From the NCBI GenBank assembly GCA_963812775.1, contig CAWEWH010000003.1, positions 1 to 64,000 of the forward strand: a DNA stretch of 64,000 bases, in the 5' to 3' direction. Below, one piece after another: positions 33,978 to 43,229 of this stretch. A program made the position numbers and the translations under genes. Position 1 is the stretch's first letter, and the number at the start of each line of letters is the position of its first letter. Origin of the DNA: CAWEWH01 sp963812775. Lineage in GTDB: Bacteria; Pseudomonadota; Alphaproteobacteria; Rhizobiales; Beijerinckiaceae. The notes below the pieces were generated by a model. That model was not told the DNA's origin, did no database searches, and saw only the letters and a list, made by a program, of their open reading frames with translations.

Positions 33978-34727
33978 ATGCGACAGCATTCGGCCCTCGT
34001 CGCCATTGGGATCGGCGGCATCGTCGGCGTTGTGATCGTCGCGGCCGCCTGGGAGCTCGCGGCACGCGTCTACAACGACCCTTTGATGATGCCGCGCCTC
34101 GATGTGATCGCCGGGAAGGCGCGTGTTCTCTACGGCAGCTCCGAGTTCCATGCCCACGCCCGCGCCAGCCTAATGGCCCTGCTGCGCGGTTACGTCACGG
34201 CCGCGGTGGCCGGGGTTCTGTTCGGTTTCGCCCTTGCGCAGCAGCCCCTGCGGGCCGTCACGCTGCCGATCGTTTCGTTCCTGGCCGCCATCCCGTTCGT
34301 CGCGGCCGCGCCACTGCTGACCATCTGGTACGGATTGAACGAGACCGCCAAGGTCTATGCGGTGGCGCTCGCCGCCGCCTTCCCCATCGCGCGCGCCATG
34401 ATGGTGTGGTTCGAGCGCCATGCCTTCGCGCCGCCGGCATCGCCGGATCCCGTCACCCGCTCCGAGCCCAAGCGTGATCGCATCGCCCTTACGCTGGGCG
34501 CCGTCGTCGGCGGCTTGCGCCAGGGCCTGGCGGTTGCCGTCGCCACCCTCGTGACGATCGAGTTTGTCGCCTCGACCTCGGGCCTCGGCACTTTCCTCAT
34601 CAGCACGACGGCGCAATTCGACGTGCCCCGCCTGCTGGCTACCTTCGTCGCCATCGCACTGCCGACGGCGGTCGCGCTGCTGATTCTCGACAGCATCGAG
34701 CGCGGGTTCGAACGCCGGCTGGCATGA
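33978..34727 (+). CDS. ABC transporter permease (NitT/TauT-like), solitary
   Basis: A 249-aa inner-membrane permease. The ATG at 33978 follows GGGAGG (33968-33973) by 4 nt. It has an N-terminal signal-anchor (ALVAIGIGGIVGVVIVAAAW) and about five further helices. The EAA-like loop (YGLNETAKVYAVALAAAFPIARAMM) and GLRQGLAVAVATLVTIEFVASTSGLGTFL resemble TauC/SsuC. No ATPase or binding protein is adjacent. Its stop TGA is inside the GCATGATCCC start of a dispersed repeat, so the true C-terminus may have been trimmed. Confidence 0.8.
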   Translation: MRQHSALVAIGIGGIVGVVIVAAAWELAARVYNDPLMMPRLDVIAGKARVLYGSSEFHAHARASLMALLRGYVTAAVAGVLFGFALAQQPLRAVTLPIVSFLAAIPFVAAAPLLTIWYGLNETAKVYAVALAAAFPIARAMMVWFERHAFAPPASPDPVTRSEPKRDRIALTLGAVVGGLRQGLAVAVATLVTIEFVASTSGLGTFLISTTAQFDVPRLLATFVAIALPTAVALLILDSIERGFERRLA

Positions 34728-34810
34728 TCCCGAAAAGTGTGAGCGGTTTTCGGAAATGCCCAAAATCGGCTGAGCACGATCCGTTTCGAGTGAAACGGAT
34801 CGTGCTCTAG
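34722..34810. repeat. dispersed GCATGATC repeat, copy 3
   Basis: GCATGATCCCGAAAAGTGTG and the later dyad ATCCGTTTCG...GAAACGGAT match copy 1, ending in CTAG. It supplies the TGA of the permease and the TAG of pepF, which converge on it. Confidence 0.88.
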
Positions 34811-36666
34811 CTTTCGCCGGCTTCCATCGCCTCGAGCTCGCCGATCAGTCCCTCGATCATGTTGAGGCCGATCTGCCAGAAGGCCGGATCGGCGGCATTG
34901 AGCCCGAACGGCTTCAACAATTCCGAATGGTGCTTGGTGCCGCCTGCCGACAGCATGGCGAAGTAGCGCTCGACGAAACCGTCCTGCGCTTTCTCGTAGA
35001 CGCCATAGAGCGAGTTCACCAGGCAATCGCCGAACGCGTAGGCGTAGACGTAGAACGGCGAGTGGATGAAGTGTGGAATGTAGCTCCAGAACACCTCGTA
35101 GCCGTCGCCGAGCCGGATGGCGGGGCCGAGACTCTCGCCTTGCACTTCGAGCCAGATCTCGTTGAGCCGGTCGCTCGTCAGCTCGCCCTTCTGGCGCTCG
35201 GTGTGGAGCTTGCGCTCGAAGGTGTAGAAGGCGATCTGCCGCACCACGGTGTTGATCATGTCCTCCACCTTGGCGGCCAGCATGGCCTTGCGCTGGCGCG
35301 CATCGCGCGTCCCGGCGAGAAGGCGGCGGAAGGTCAGCATCTCGCCGAACACTGAGGCCGTCTCGGCAAGCGTCAGCGGCGTCGGCGCCATCAGCGCGCC
35401 GTTGGGCGCCGCCAGCACCTGATGAACGCCGTGGCCGAGCTCGTGCGCGAGCGTCATCACGTCGCGCGGCTTGCCCTGGTAGTTGAGCAGCACGAAGGGA
35501 TGCGCCGAGGGCACCGTCGGATGCGCGAAGGCGCCTGGCGCCTTGCCGGGCCTCACCGGCGCGTCGATCCAGCGCTCGTCGAAGAAGCGCTGCGCGATGG
35601 CCGCCATTTTGGGCGCAAAGTCGCCGTAGGCCGACAGCACCGTGTCGCGCGCTTCCTCCCAGCCGATGGCGCGCTGCTCGACCTTGGGCAGCGGCGCGTT
35701 GCGGTCCCAGTGCTCGAGCCTCTTCTTGCCGAACCACTTGGCCTTCAAGGCATAGTAGCGATGCGACAGGCGCGGATAGGCGGCGCGCACCGCCTCGACA
35801 AGGGCGTCGACCACCTCGCGCTCGACACGGTTGGAGAGGTGGCGGGAATCCGCCACGTCCTGAAAGCCGCGCCAGCGATCGGCAATCTCCTTGTCCTTGG
35901 CGAGCGTGTTGGTGATCAGGGTGAAGACGCGCAGATTGGCGCGGAACACCTTTGCCAACGCGTCCGAGGCGCGCCGGCGCACGCCCTCGTCGACATCCTG
36001 GAACTTGTTCAGCGTCGGTTCGAGGCTCAGCTCTTCGCCGTCGACCGGAAAGCGCAGGCTGGCCATCGTCTCGTCGAAGAGCCGGTTCCAGGCGCTGCGT
36101 CCGGTCACCGACTTCTCGTGGAAGAGCTGCTCGAGTTTGTCATCGAGCTGGAACGGTTTGTCTTTGCGGATGTCCTCGAGCCACGGCCGCCAATGGCTGA
36201 GCGGCGCCTGCGCCGCCGCCGCGTCGATCAGCTTGTCGTCGAGGCGATTGAGCTCGAGGGCGAAGAACAGGAGTTCCGAGCTTGCCGCGGTCAGCCGCTC
36301 CTGCGTGTCGCCGTAGAACTTGGCGCGCTTGGGATCGGTGGTGTCGCCCGTATAGACGAGGCTGGCATAGGACATGACCCGGCCAAGCAGATCCTCGATC
36401 TCCTCGTAGCGCTTCACCGCCGCCGCGACCGCGCCGCTCGGTTCGGGGCCGCGGATCATGTCCTCGAGCTTGCCGCGATACGTCTCGGCGAACTCCTTGC
36501 AGGCCGCCTCGGCGCGGGCGAGATCGGCCGCGAACTCGGCCGCGTCCATGGCCGCATAGAGCGCCGAGAGGTCCCATTCCGGCAGCATTCCCAACGCCGC
36601 GGCTTTGGTGCCCTTGGTGGGCTTTGCGCGCCCGGTCTTCGAGCGCGCGGATGCGGGACGGGTCAT
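34807..36666 (-). CDS. pepF: oligoendopeptidase F (M3 family zinc peptidase)
   Basis: A 619-aa cytosolic metallopeptidase that cuts short peptides. The zinc motif is THELGHGVH (HExxH) with the downstream Glu in TLAETASVFGEM. The N-terminal region (LPEWDLSALYAAMDAAEF) and YFDERWIDAPVRPGKAPGAF block are typical of PepF. ATG 36666 is used because the longer frame adds a low-quality 39-residue leader. It ends at the CTAG of a dispersed repeat. Confidence 0.93.
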   Translation of the reverse strand: MTRPASARSKTGRAKPTKGTKAAALGMLPEWDLSALYAAMDAAEFAADLARAEAACKEFAETYRGKLEDMIRGPEPSGAVAAAVKRYEEIEDLLGRVMSYASLVYTGDTTDPKRAKFYGDTQERLTAASSELLFFALELNRLDDKLIDAAAAQAPLSHWRPWLEDIRKDKPFQLDDKLEQLFHEKSVTGRSAWNRLFDETMASLRFPVDGEELSLEPTLNKFQDVDEGVRRRASDALAKVFRANLRVFTLITNTLAKDKEIADRWRGFQDVADSRHLSNRVEREVVDALVEAVRAAYPRLSHRYYALKAKWFGKKRLEHWDRNAPLPKVEQRAIGWEEARDTVLSAYGDFAPKMAAIAQRFFDERWIDAPVRPGKAPGAFAHPTVPSAHPFVLLNYQGKPRDVMTLAHELGHGVHQVLAAPNGALMAPTPLTLAETASVFGEMLTFRRLLAGTRDARQRKAMLAAKVEDMINTVVRQIAFYTFERKLHTERQKGELTSDRLNEIWLEVQGESLGPAIRLGDGYEVFWSYIPHFIHSPFYVYAYAFGDCLVNSLYGVYEKAQDGFVERYFAMLSAGGTKHHSELLKPFGLNAADPAFWQIGLNMIEGLIGELEAMEAGES

Positions 36667-36875
36667 CGAATTGCCTCGGCGAGCGTGCGGGGAGAGCGGG
36701 GACGACGGCGTTCTGACGATATTGTCCGCCTTAACCATGATTTCAATGCGGCAAGACGCATGCCTCTCACGCTGTCGAAGCATCCGCAGGCGGCGGTTTC
36801 GTTAAGAGGAGCTTTACACTTGTCGAGCAGCATCGCGTCGAAACGGCACAACTGCTCAAGAGCTGCATCCCCCGC

Positions 36876-38369
36876 ATGTCGCATCCCGTTCTGATCGTCG
36901 ACGACGATCCCGTTCAGCGTCGGCTTCTCGAGGCCATGATCCGCCGTTTCGGATATGAGCCGCGTCTGGCGGAAAGCGGCGACGCGGCGCTCGCCATATT
37001 GGCGGCCCCCGAGGGCGCCACGATCGCGCTCGTCATCCTCGACCTGGTCATGCCCGACCTCGACGGCATGGGCATGCTCGCCGCCATGCGCGAGCGCGAC
37101 ATCGCCTTGCCGGTCATTGTTCAAACGGCGCATGGGTCGATCGAGACGGTTGTCTCGGCCATGCGGGCTGGTGCGGCCGATTTCGTCGTCAAGCCGGTCG
37201 GCGCCGAGCGCCTGCAGGTGTCGATCAAGAACGCGCTGCGCGTCGGCGCGCTGGAAGGCGAGATCCGGCGCATGAAGCGCCGCTCCGACGGCACCCTGGG
37301 GCTCAAGGATCTGGCCTCGCGCAGCCCTGACATGGGCCGCGTGCTGCGGCTCGCCGAGCGCGCCGCCCGCTCCAACATCCCGATCATCATCGAGGGCAAA
37401 TCGGGCGTCGGCAAGGAAGTCCTGGCCCGCGCCATCCAGGGTTCGGGCGACCGCAGGGGCAAACCCTTCGTCACCGTGAATTGCGGTGCCATCCCCGAGA
37501 ATCTCGTCGAATCGACGTTGTTCGGCCACGAGAAGGGCTCGTTCACCGGCGCCACCGACAAGCACGTCGGCAAGTTCGTCGAAGCGTCGGGCGGCACCTT
37601 GTTCCTGGACGAGATCGGCGAACTGCCGCTTGACGCCCAGGTGAAGCTGCTGCGCGCCATCCAGGAGGGTGAGGTCGACCCGGTCGGCGCCAAGAAATCG
37701 GTGCGCGTCGACATCCGCCTGATCTCGGCCACCAACCGCAGCCTGCTCGACCTGGTCAAGGAAGGCCGTTTCCGCGAGGACCTCTTCTACCGCCTCAACG
37801 TCTTTCCGATGACCGTGCCGGCGCTCAGGGCGCGGCGCGACGACATCCCCGAACTGGCGCGTGCCTTCCTGGCGCGCTTCTCGGCCGAGGAGGGCAAGCG
37901 CATCAGGGGCCTGTCGGCCGAGGCCCTGGCGCTGATTACCCGCTATGACTGGCCAGGCAACGTGCGCCAGCTCGAGAACGCCGTGTTCCGGGCCGTGGTG
38001 CTGTCCGACGGCGACGAATTGACCGTCGCCGAGTTCCCGCAGATCGCCTCGCAGGTGGACGGCTTCGACGTGCGCATCCCGCCCGTACCCCAGCCCGCCC
38101 CGATGCTGCCCGCGCCGCAGCCGCAGCGCGAGATCGTGCGCGTCGAGGTGCGCGATCCCAATGCCATCAATCTCGTCGATCCGGACGGCGACATGCGGCG
38201 GCTCGAGGACATCGAGGCCGAAATCATCCGCTTCGCGCTCCAGCACTATCGCGGCCACATGTCGGAAGTGTCGCGCCGGCTCGGCATCGGCCGCTCGACG
38301 CTTTACCGCAAGCTCAAGGACCTCGGCCTCGATGACGGCGAGAGCGACAGCCCCGAAGCCGCCGCCTAG
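36876..38369 (+). CDS. sigma-54-type response regulator (NtrC family)
   Basis: A 497-aa regulator. The receiver (1-120) has VDDDP, the phospho-Asp in LVILDLVMPDLDG, Thr in QTAHG and Lys in VKPVGAE. The AAA+ domain (about 150-380) has Walker A EGKSGVGKE and Walker B GTLFLDEIGE. The sigma-54 contact loop reads GSFTGA instead of GAFTGA. The C-terminus has a Fis-type HTH (MSEVSRRLGIGRSTLYRKLKDLG). No histidine kinase is adjacent. The TAG stop lies in the CTAG end of a repeat. Confidence 0.92.
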   Translation: MSHPVLIVDDDPVQRRLLEAMIRRFGYEPRLAESGDAALAILAAPEGATIALVILDLVMPDLDGMGMLAAMRERDIALPVIVQTAHGSIETVVSAMRAGAADFVVKPVGAERLQVSIKNALRVGALEGEIRRMKRRSDGTLGLKDLASRSPDMGRVLRLAERAARSNIPIIIEGKSGVGKEVLARAIQGSGDRRGKPFVTVNCGAIPENLVESTLFGHEKGSFTGATDKHVGKFVEASGGTLFLDEIGELPLDAQVKLLRAIQEGEVDPVGAKKSVRVDIRLISATNRSLLDLVKEGRFREDLFYRLNVFPMTVPALRARRDDIPELARAFLARFSAEEGKRIRGLSAEALALITRYDWPGNVRQLENAVFRAVVLSDGDELTVAEFPQIASQVDGFDVRIPPVPQPAPMLPAPQPQREIVRVEVRDPNAINLVDPDGDMRRLEDIEAEIIRFALQHYRGHMSEVSRRLGIGRSTLYRKLKDLGLDDGESDSPEAAA

Positions 38370-38463
38370 CGCATGATCCCGAAAGTATGAGCGGTTTTCG
38401 GATCAGATCATGCGAAAAAACGAAAAAGACAGGGTGCGCATCGGCTTATCTGTCGTCGGATCG
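38366..38463. repeat. dispersed GCATGATC repeat, copy 4
   Basis: CTAGCGCATGATCCCGAAAG through GATCATGCG matches copy 1. The second half is diverged. It provides the TAG stop of the response regulator gene. Confidence 0.8.
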
Positions 38464-38617
38464 CGCCCTATCTGTCCCATGTGTCTTCCTCACCACGGCG
38501 ATGCCGAAACCCACATGGCGCGGCATACCGTAACCTCTCGCGAGCTTGCGCCGGGCCGTTCTCCGGGTAGATACGAAGAGTGAAATGCGGCCGGACGGGG
38601 TCGCTCTGGAGATGGTG

Positions 38618-40369
38618 ATGCGTTCGCGTACCTCCGCAGCCTGGCTCGTTGCTGCCATTGGCGCCATCGTCGGCGTCGCCGTTGCGCACGTGGCGGGCGC
38701 CGAAGAAAGCGGCAAGGGCTCCGCGATCCCAGCCGAAATGGCCGCCATCGATCTCGGACAGCCGCAGCTGCCCGAAGTGATCGCTGATTTTTCCGAGAAG
38801 CGATCCGCCGAGAGCCTTCCCGTCAAGCAAGCCACCGCCAAGGACGTTGCAGTCGACTTCGCGCCGCCCGACCTGCCGCCGGTCGCCGTCGATGCCTCGA
38901 GCTTCCTCGACGCGTCGACGATGGTCGCGCGGCGGCTCGCCAAGGGGTCGGCGCTGGTCAATCCGCGGCTGACCCGCAAGGACCGCGAATCCATCGTCGC
39001 CTTCTACGCCGCCAAGTCCAACAAGATGGTCTGGCTCGACAACGGCGCCTGGACGGCGGCCGCCAAGGGCATCGCGGCCACTCTCGAAAAGGCGGCCGAA
39101 GAGGGTCTTGACCCGAGCGACTATCGCATCCCCGACATCAATGTGCTGCCCAAGGACGCGCGCGACGAGGGGCTGGCGGACGCCGACATCCGTTTCTCGG
39201 TGACGGCAGTGAACTATGCCCGCGATGCCCGCGGCGCTCGCATCGATCCGAGCAAGCTCGGCAAATACGTGACGCCGAACCTCGACCTGCCGCAGCCCCT
39301 CGACGTGCTCGAAGCCGTAACGGCGGCGGCCGATGCCGGCGCGGCTCTGGCCGCCTATAACCCGCGCCATTCCGGCTATCTCGCCTTGAAGGCAAAACTC
39401 GCCGAGTTGCGCACCTCCCGGCCGATCGTGCCGCAGGTGAAGGTGCCGGGCGGCAAGACGCTCAAGGTCGGCATGCGCGACCCGCGCGTGCCGCTGGTGC
39501 GCGCCCGTTTCGGCCTCGGTCCGGACAGCGACGAGACCTACGACGAGACGGTGGCGGCCGCCGTCTCGGACTTCCAGAAGGAGAACGGCCTGCCGGTCAA
39601 CGGCCTGCTCAACCCGCGCACCGTTGCGGCGCTCGGCAGTTCCGGCTCGGCCGCAAACGAGGGCGACATCGTCGCCAACATGGAGCGCTGGCGCTGGCTG
39701 CCGGCCGCGCTTGGCTCCGAATACATCGTGGTCAACGTGCCCGAATTCACCTTGCGCTATGTGCGCGGCGGCGGGCTCGTCCACAAGGCTCGCGTCATCA
39801 CCGGCAAGTCGGAGACGCCGACGCCGATCTTTTCCGACGAGATGGAGCATCTCATCGTCAACCCGTCGTGGTTCGTACCGCCTTCGATCTTGCGCAACGA
39901 GTTCCTGCCGCGCATGGCGCAGGATCCGTTCTACGCGGCTCGCCTCGGCTATGAGGTCGTGCAGCGCGGCGATTCCATCTCGATCCGCCAGCCGCCCGGC
40001 GAGCGCAACGCGCTTGGCCACATCAAGTTCATGTTCCCCAACCAGCACGCCGTCTATCTGCACGACACGCCGCAGCGCAATCTGTTCGCGGCCGAGCGGC
40101 GCACCTTCAGCCACGGCTGCGTGCGGCTCGATCAGCCGTTCCGCTTCGCCGAGATCATCCTCAACCGCGATGCGGACGAAGGCTGGACGGAGCAAAAGCT
40201 GCGCGCGATGATCGGCCGCGGCGAGCGCACCATCCGCTTGAAGAGGTCGATTCCCATCCACCTCACCTATTTTACGAGTTACGTGGACGAGACCGGCCGA
40301 CTGGTCTCCCGCGACGATATTTATGGGTACAACAGGCGTATTCGCGCTGCGCTGGGCTATTCGGGCTGA
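38618..40369 (+). CDS. murein L,D-transpeptidase (YcbB/LdtD-like)
   Basis: A 583-aa periplasmic enzyme that forms 3-3 cross-links in peptidoglycan. A signal peptide (RTSAAWLVAAIGAIVGVAVAHVAGA) is followed by an LdtD-type N-terminal domain. A peptidoglycan-binding domain (ETVAAAVSDFQKENGLPVNG) follows, and then the YkuD catalytic domain with HDTPQRNLFAAERRTFSHGC and the catalytic Cys in SHGCVRLD. ATG 38618 is chosen for GGAG six bases upstream and the signal peptide. Upstream ATGs at 38585 and 38612 are possible. The DUF882 peptidase gene follows, as ycbK follows ycbB in E. coli. Confidence 0.9.
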   Translation: MRSRTSAAWLVAAIGAIVGVAVAHVAGAEESGKGSAIPAEMAAIDLGQPQLPEVIADFSEKRSAESLPVKQATAKDVAVDFAPPDLPPVAVDASSFLDASTMVARRLAKGSALVNPRLTRKDRESIVAFYAAKSNKMVWLDNGAWTAAAKGIAATLEKAAEEGLDPSDYRIPDINVLPKDARDEGLADADIRFSVTAVNYARDARGARIDPSKLGKYVTPNLDLPQPLDVLEAVTAAADAGAALAAYNPRHSGYLALKAKLAELRTSRPIVPQVKVPGGKTLKVGMRDPRVPLVRARFGLGPDSDETYDETVAAAVSDFQKENGLPVNGLLNPRTVAALGSSGSAANEGDIVANMERWRWLPAALGSEYIVVNVPEFTLRYVRGGGLVHKARVITGKSETPTPIFSDEMEHLIVNPSWFVPPSILRNEFLPRMAQDPFYAARLGYEVVQRGDSISIRQPPGERNALGHIKFMFPNQHAVYLHDTPQRNLFAAERRTFSHGCVRLDQPFRFAEIILNRDADEGWTEQKLRAMIGRGERTIRLKRSIPIHLTYFTSYVDETGRLVSRDDIYGYNRRIRAALGYSG

Positions 40370-40531
40370 TTGGGGCACGATTTTGCCATTGTTGGCCCCT
40401 AACTGCCCTCGACGGGGTCTTGGCACGCGGCGCGCGCCTAGGCTAACGTCGCGTTAAGACTTATGGATAAGTAGTCACGCGTTGGGGCATCCGGGCCCAT
40501 CTGGGTACCGGTTCGGCGAGGGACACTCGGT

Positions 40532-42025
40532 TTGCATTGGTCGCGCCCGAAATGGGCGTCCTTGATCGGGGGACGCCGTTTACGCGTGAGCCTTGGCGCG
40601 GGGCTCGCGTGCGGCGGCCTTCTCGCCGGCACCGGTGAGACGCAAAACGCCGCCGCCAATGGCGAGACGCGCACGCTGTCGATCTACCATACGCACAGCA
40701 AGGAAACCGCCAGCATCACCTTCAAGCGCGACGGTCGCTACGACCGCGCCGGCCTCGATCAGCTCAATCACATTCTTCGCGATTGGCGCACCGACGCAAA
40801 GACCAGCATGGATCCGCATCTGTTCGACGTCGTGTGGGCGGTCTATCGCGAGTCCGGCTCCAAGGAGCCGATCCACATCGTCTCCGCCTATCGCGCCCCG
40901 GCCACCAACGCCATGCTGCGCCGCCGCTCGCGTGCCGTTGCCGAGCAGAGCCAGCACATGCTTGGCAAGGCCATGGACTTCCATCTCCCCGACGTGCCGA
41001 CCGCGAAGGTGCGCGAGATTGGCATGCGGCTGCAGGGCGGCGGCGTCGGCTACTATCCCTCGTCGTACAATCCCTTCGTGCATCTCGACGTGGGCAGCGT
41101 GCGCGCCTGGCCACGCATGAGCCAGGACCAGCTGGCGCGGTTGTTCCCGGACGGCAAGACCGTGCACCTTCCCAAGGAAGGCACGCCGCTTGCCCGCTAC
41201 GAGGAAGCGAAGGCGGAGATTCTCGCCCGCGGCGGCGCCGTTGCCGGCATCACCTACGCGCAGGCCGATGATGGCGGTGATCCGCTGAAGAGCTTCTTCG
41301 CCAAGCTTTTTGGCGGCGCCGACGAGGCCGAGGATCGCGAGATCGTCACGACCGCCGCCAATCAGCGCCCGGCCAAGCCAGTCCTGGCGGCCGCCGCCGG
41401 ATCGTCGGATGGAAGCGGCCAGCCGACTTGGCTGCGGCGCCTCACGTCATCCGAGCCCGAGCCGCAGCCGGCCCCGGACGTGCCGCTGCCGATGCGTCGT
41501 CCCGGCGCCGAAGACAAGGCCATTGCTCTCGGGCCGCTGCCGCCGCGCCGGCCGGGAGAAGCCCTTGCGCTCGCCGTGGACGAAGCGCCGCTGCCGGCGG
41601 ATCGCACCGCGATGGTTGCGTTGCTGCAGCAGATCGGCAGGGGCTCGCTTGCAGGCGAGGCGGCGCGCGGCGTCGACGCCGGCGTTGTGGCGGCGGGGCC
41701 CGAGCACCCGCTGCCGCCGCAGCGACCATCGGGGTCGCGTGACAAGGTGAAGACGATTGCGGCAGCGAACCCGGCGGCGATCTTGTCGCGCATCGATGCG
41801 GTCCACGGCGCCAATCCCACCTATGCGAGCGCCAACAAGCTGTCGATCCACTATGCCGCCGCCACCGGCGCGCTGCCGCGCAATCAAGTGTCGGCTGGCG
41901 TCGTGCGGTCCGGAGAGGACGCCCCGAGCATCGCCGGGAAGCTTCCGCAAGTGGCCGCCAAGGACGAGAGCCGTTTCGGCGGCGTGGCCGCCAGGGCGCC
42001 GTCGAGCAGCCTCGGCTTTCGCTGA
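40532..42025 (+). CDS. DUF882 (YcbK/MepK-like) murein endopeptidase
   Basis: A 497-aa exported peptidase of the M15-type DUF882 family, whose E. coli member (MepK/YcbK) cuts 3-3 cross-links made by L,D-transpeptidases. The catalytic domain (about residues 45-190) shows HIVSAYRAP, SQHMLGKAMDF (zinc His and Asp) and PFVHLDVG (His). The last 270 residues are a low-complexity Pro/Ala/Arg extension not needed for the fold. The start is a TTG. A GTG at 40586 is an alternative, and an RR pair before the hydrophobic segment could hint at Tat export. Paired with the transpeptidase 163 bp upstream. Confidence 0.85.
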   Translation: MHWSRPKWASLIGGRRLRVSLGAGLACGGLLAGTGETQNAAANGETRTLSIYHTHSKETASITFKRDGRYDRAGLDQLNHILRDWRTDAKTSMDPHLFDVVWAVYRESGSKEPIHIVSAYRAPATNAMLRRRSRAVAEQSQHMLGKAMDFHLPDVPTAKVREIGMRLQGGGVGYYPSSYNPFVHLDVGSVRAWPRMSQDQLARLFPDGKTVHLPKEGTPLARYEEAKAEILARGGAVAGITYAQADDGGDPLKSFFAKLFGGADEAEDREIVTTAANQRPAKPVLAAAAGSSDGSGQPTWLRRLTSSEPEPQPAPDVPLPMRRPGAEDKAIALGPLPPRRPGEALALAVDEAPLPADRTAMVALLQQIGRGSLAGEAARGVDAGVVAAGPEHPLPPQRPSGSRDKVKTIAAANPAAILSRIDAVHGANPTYASANKLSIHYAAATGALPRNQVSAGVVRSGEDAPSIAGKLPQVAAKDESRFGGVAARAPSSSLGFR

Positions 42026-42028
42026 TCG

Positions 42029-42112
42029 CAGCGCACGATCCCGAAAGTGTGTGCGGTTTTCGGAAGAGCGCGCATCCGTTCAAAATGAGTTCGCGCTTTA
42101 GCGCCCGCTTCG
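42029..42112. repeat. dispersed GCATGATC repeat, copy 5 (diverged)
   Basis: GCACGATCCCGAAAGTGTGTGCGGTTTTCGG then GCGCGCATCCGTTC match copy 1 with losses. It lies between the convergent DUF882 and ccdA genes. Confidence 0.75.
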
Positions 42113-42116
42113 CGCC

Positions 42117-42833
42117 TCAGAAGCGGGTGGTGAGCTCGGTGAGCCACGTCGGCGAGGCGTCGACCAGCGCCGTCTCGGCGACCTTGTCGTAGCCCGTCAG
42201 GATCAACAGCCCTGTCGCCACGAGCGCGGCACCCATGACGAGGCGCGCCGTCCGGCCGGTGGCCAGGAGCCGACTTCGCCAACGCGCCAGCGCCTCCCGC
42301 GACAGGACGCCGATGAGAATGAGCGGCAGCGCGGCACCGACGCCGAACGCCAGCATGGTGACGGCGACCTGCCCGAGATTCTCGCCGCGCGCCGCCAGCA
42401 CCGAGGCCGCGCCCAGCGTCGGGCCGACGCAGGGGCTCCAAACGATCCCCAAGAAGAGCCCGAGCAAGAATTGGCCGCCGAGGCCTGCCGTCGAAAAGCC
42501 GCTGAGCCGCGCCTCCGCCCAGTTGCCGACCGGACCCGCTGCGAGCGCAAATCGCGATTGGAGAAGCGGCACGGCCAGGATGGCACCCATGGCCATCAGC
42601 AGGAGGGCGCCCGCCTTTCGGAAGACGTCGGCGTCGAGGCCGACCGAAAAGCCAATCGTGGCGACGAACATGCCGACCGCGACGAACGACAGCGCCAAGC
42701 CCAGGCTGAGTGCGGCCGGTGCGAAGCGGTGCTCGCTGACCGCTGCCGCCAGCACGATGGGAATGAGCGGCAGCACGCAGGGCGACAGCGTCGACAGCAC
42801 CCCTGCCAGGAATGCGATGAACGCCGCGCCCAT
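42117..42833 (-). CDS. ccdA: CcdA-type thiol-disulfide membrane protein
   Basis: A 238-aa six-helix membrane protein of the DsbD-beta/CcdA family that carries electrons from cytosolic thioredoxin to periplasmic partners. Two redox Cys are in STLSPCVLPLIP and IVWSPCVGPTLG, each in a Pro-Cys-containing helix. It starts 6 bp after the stop of a thioredoxin-like gene, so they form a two-gene redox relay. Other uses such as cytochrome c maturation cannot be excluded. Confidence 0.92.
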   Translation of the reverse strand: MGAAFIAFLAGVLSTLSPCVLPLIPIVLAAAVSEHRFAPAALSLGLALSFVAVGMFVATIGFSVGLDADVFRKAGALLLMAMGAILAVPLLQSRFALAAGPVGNWAEARLSGFSTAGLGGQFLLGLFLGIVWSPCVGPTLGAASVLAARGENLGQVAVTMLAFGVGAALPLILIGVLSREALARWRSRLLATGRTARLVMGAALVATGLLILTGYDKVAETALVDASPTWLTELTTRF

Positions 42834-42839
42834 ACCTGC

Positions 42840-43229
42840 TCAGATGCCCTTGTCGAGAAGCGCCTCGATGGACGTGGCGTCGGTGTCGGCCGTGGAGCGA
42901 TCGATCTCCTTGCCGCCCTTGAAGACGATGAGCGTGCTGCGATTTGGCGCGTTGAGCGCCCGCATCGCGTCCTTCTGCGTATCGTAGGCGACTTCGAGCA
43001 CGACGAAGCTGTTGTATTTCGGTTTGCCGGCAAGACCTGCCAGGATGGACTGCTGCGTCCTACAGGTGCCTCACCAGGGCGCCGTTATGTCGACCAGGAT
43101 CGATTTCCGCGCCGCCTTGGCGGCCTCGAAAGCCTCCGCGCTGAAGGGCTTCTTTTCGAAGGCCGCGGCGGGCGTTGCGGCAACCGCCCAGAGAAGCGCC
43201 GCGGAAAGCAGGGAACGCCGGTCGAGCAT
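42840..43229 (-). CDS. periplasmic thioredoxin-like protein with in-frame TGA at the first catalytic Cys
   Basis: The frame encodes a signal-peptide protein (LDRRSLLSAALLWAVAATPAAA) with a thioredoxin fold. The active site reads ITAPW-TGA-GTCRTQQS, where relatives have WCxxC. The TGA is at 43073-43071. The frame then continues without interruption for 76 codons (LAGKPKYNSFVVLEVAYDT, LIVFKGGKEIDRST) to TGA at 42842-42840, just before ccdA. A hairpin GGAC-GCAGCA-GTCC starts 10 nt after the TGA. Either Sec is inserted, or a Cys codon TGC has become TGA by mutation or error. Start ATG 43229 follows GAGG by 8 nt. Confidence 0.75.

Noticed and set aside
43060..43075. Firm selenoprotein call for the thioredoxin-like gene
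   Set aside because: No Sec machinery is visible in the window, the downstream hairpin is short, and nearby sequence irregularities make a point error credible. Kept as a hypothesis only.
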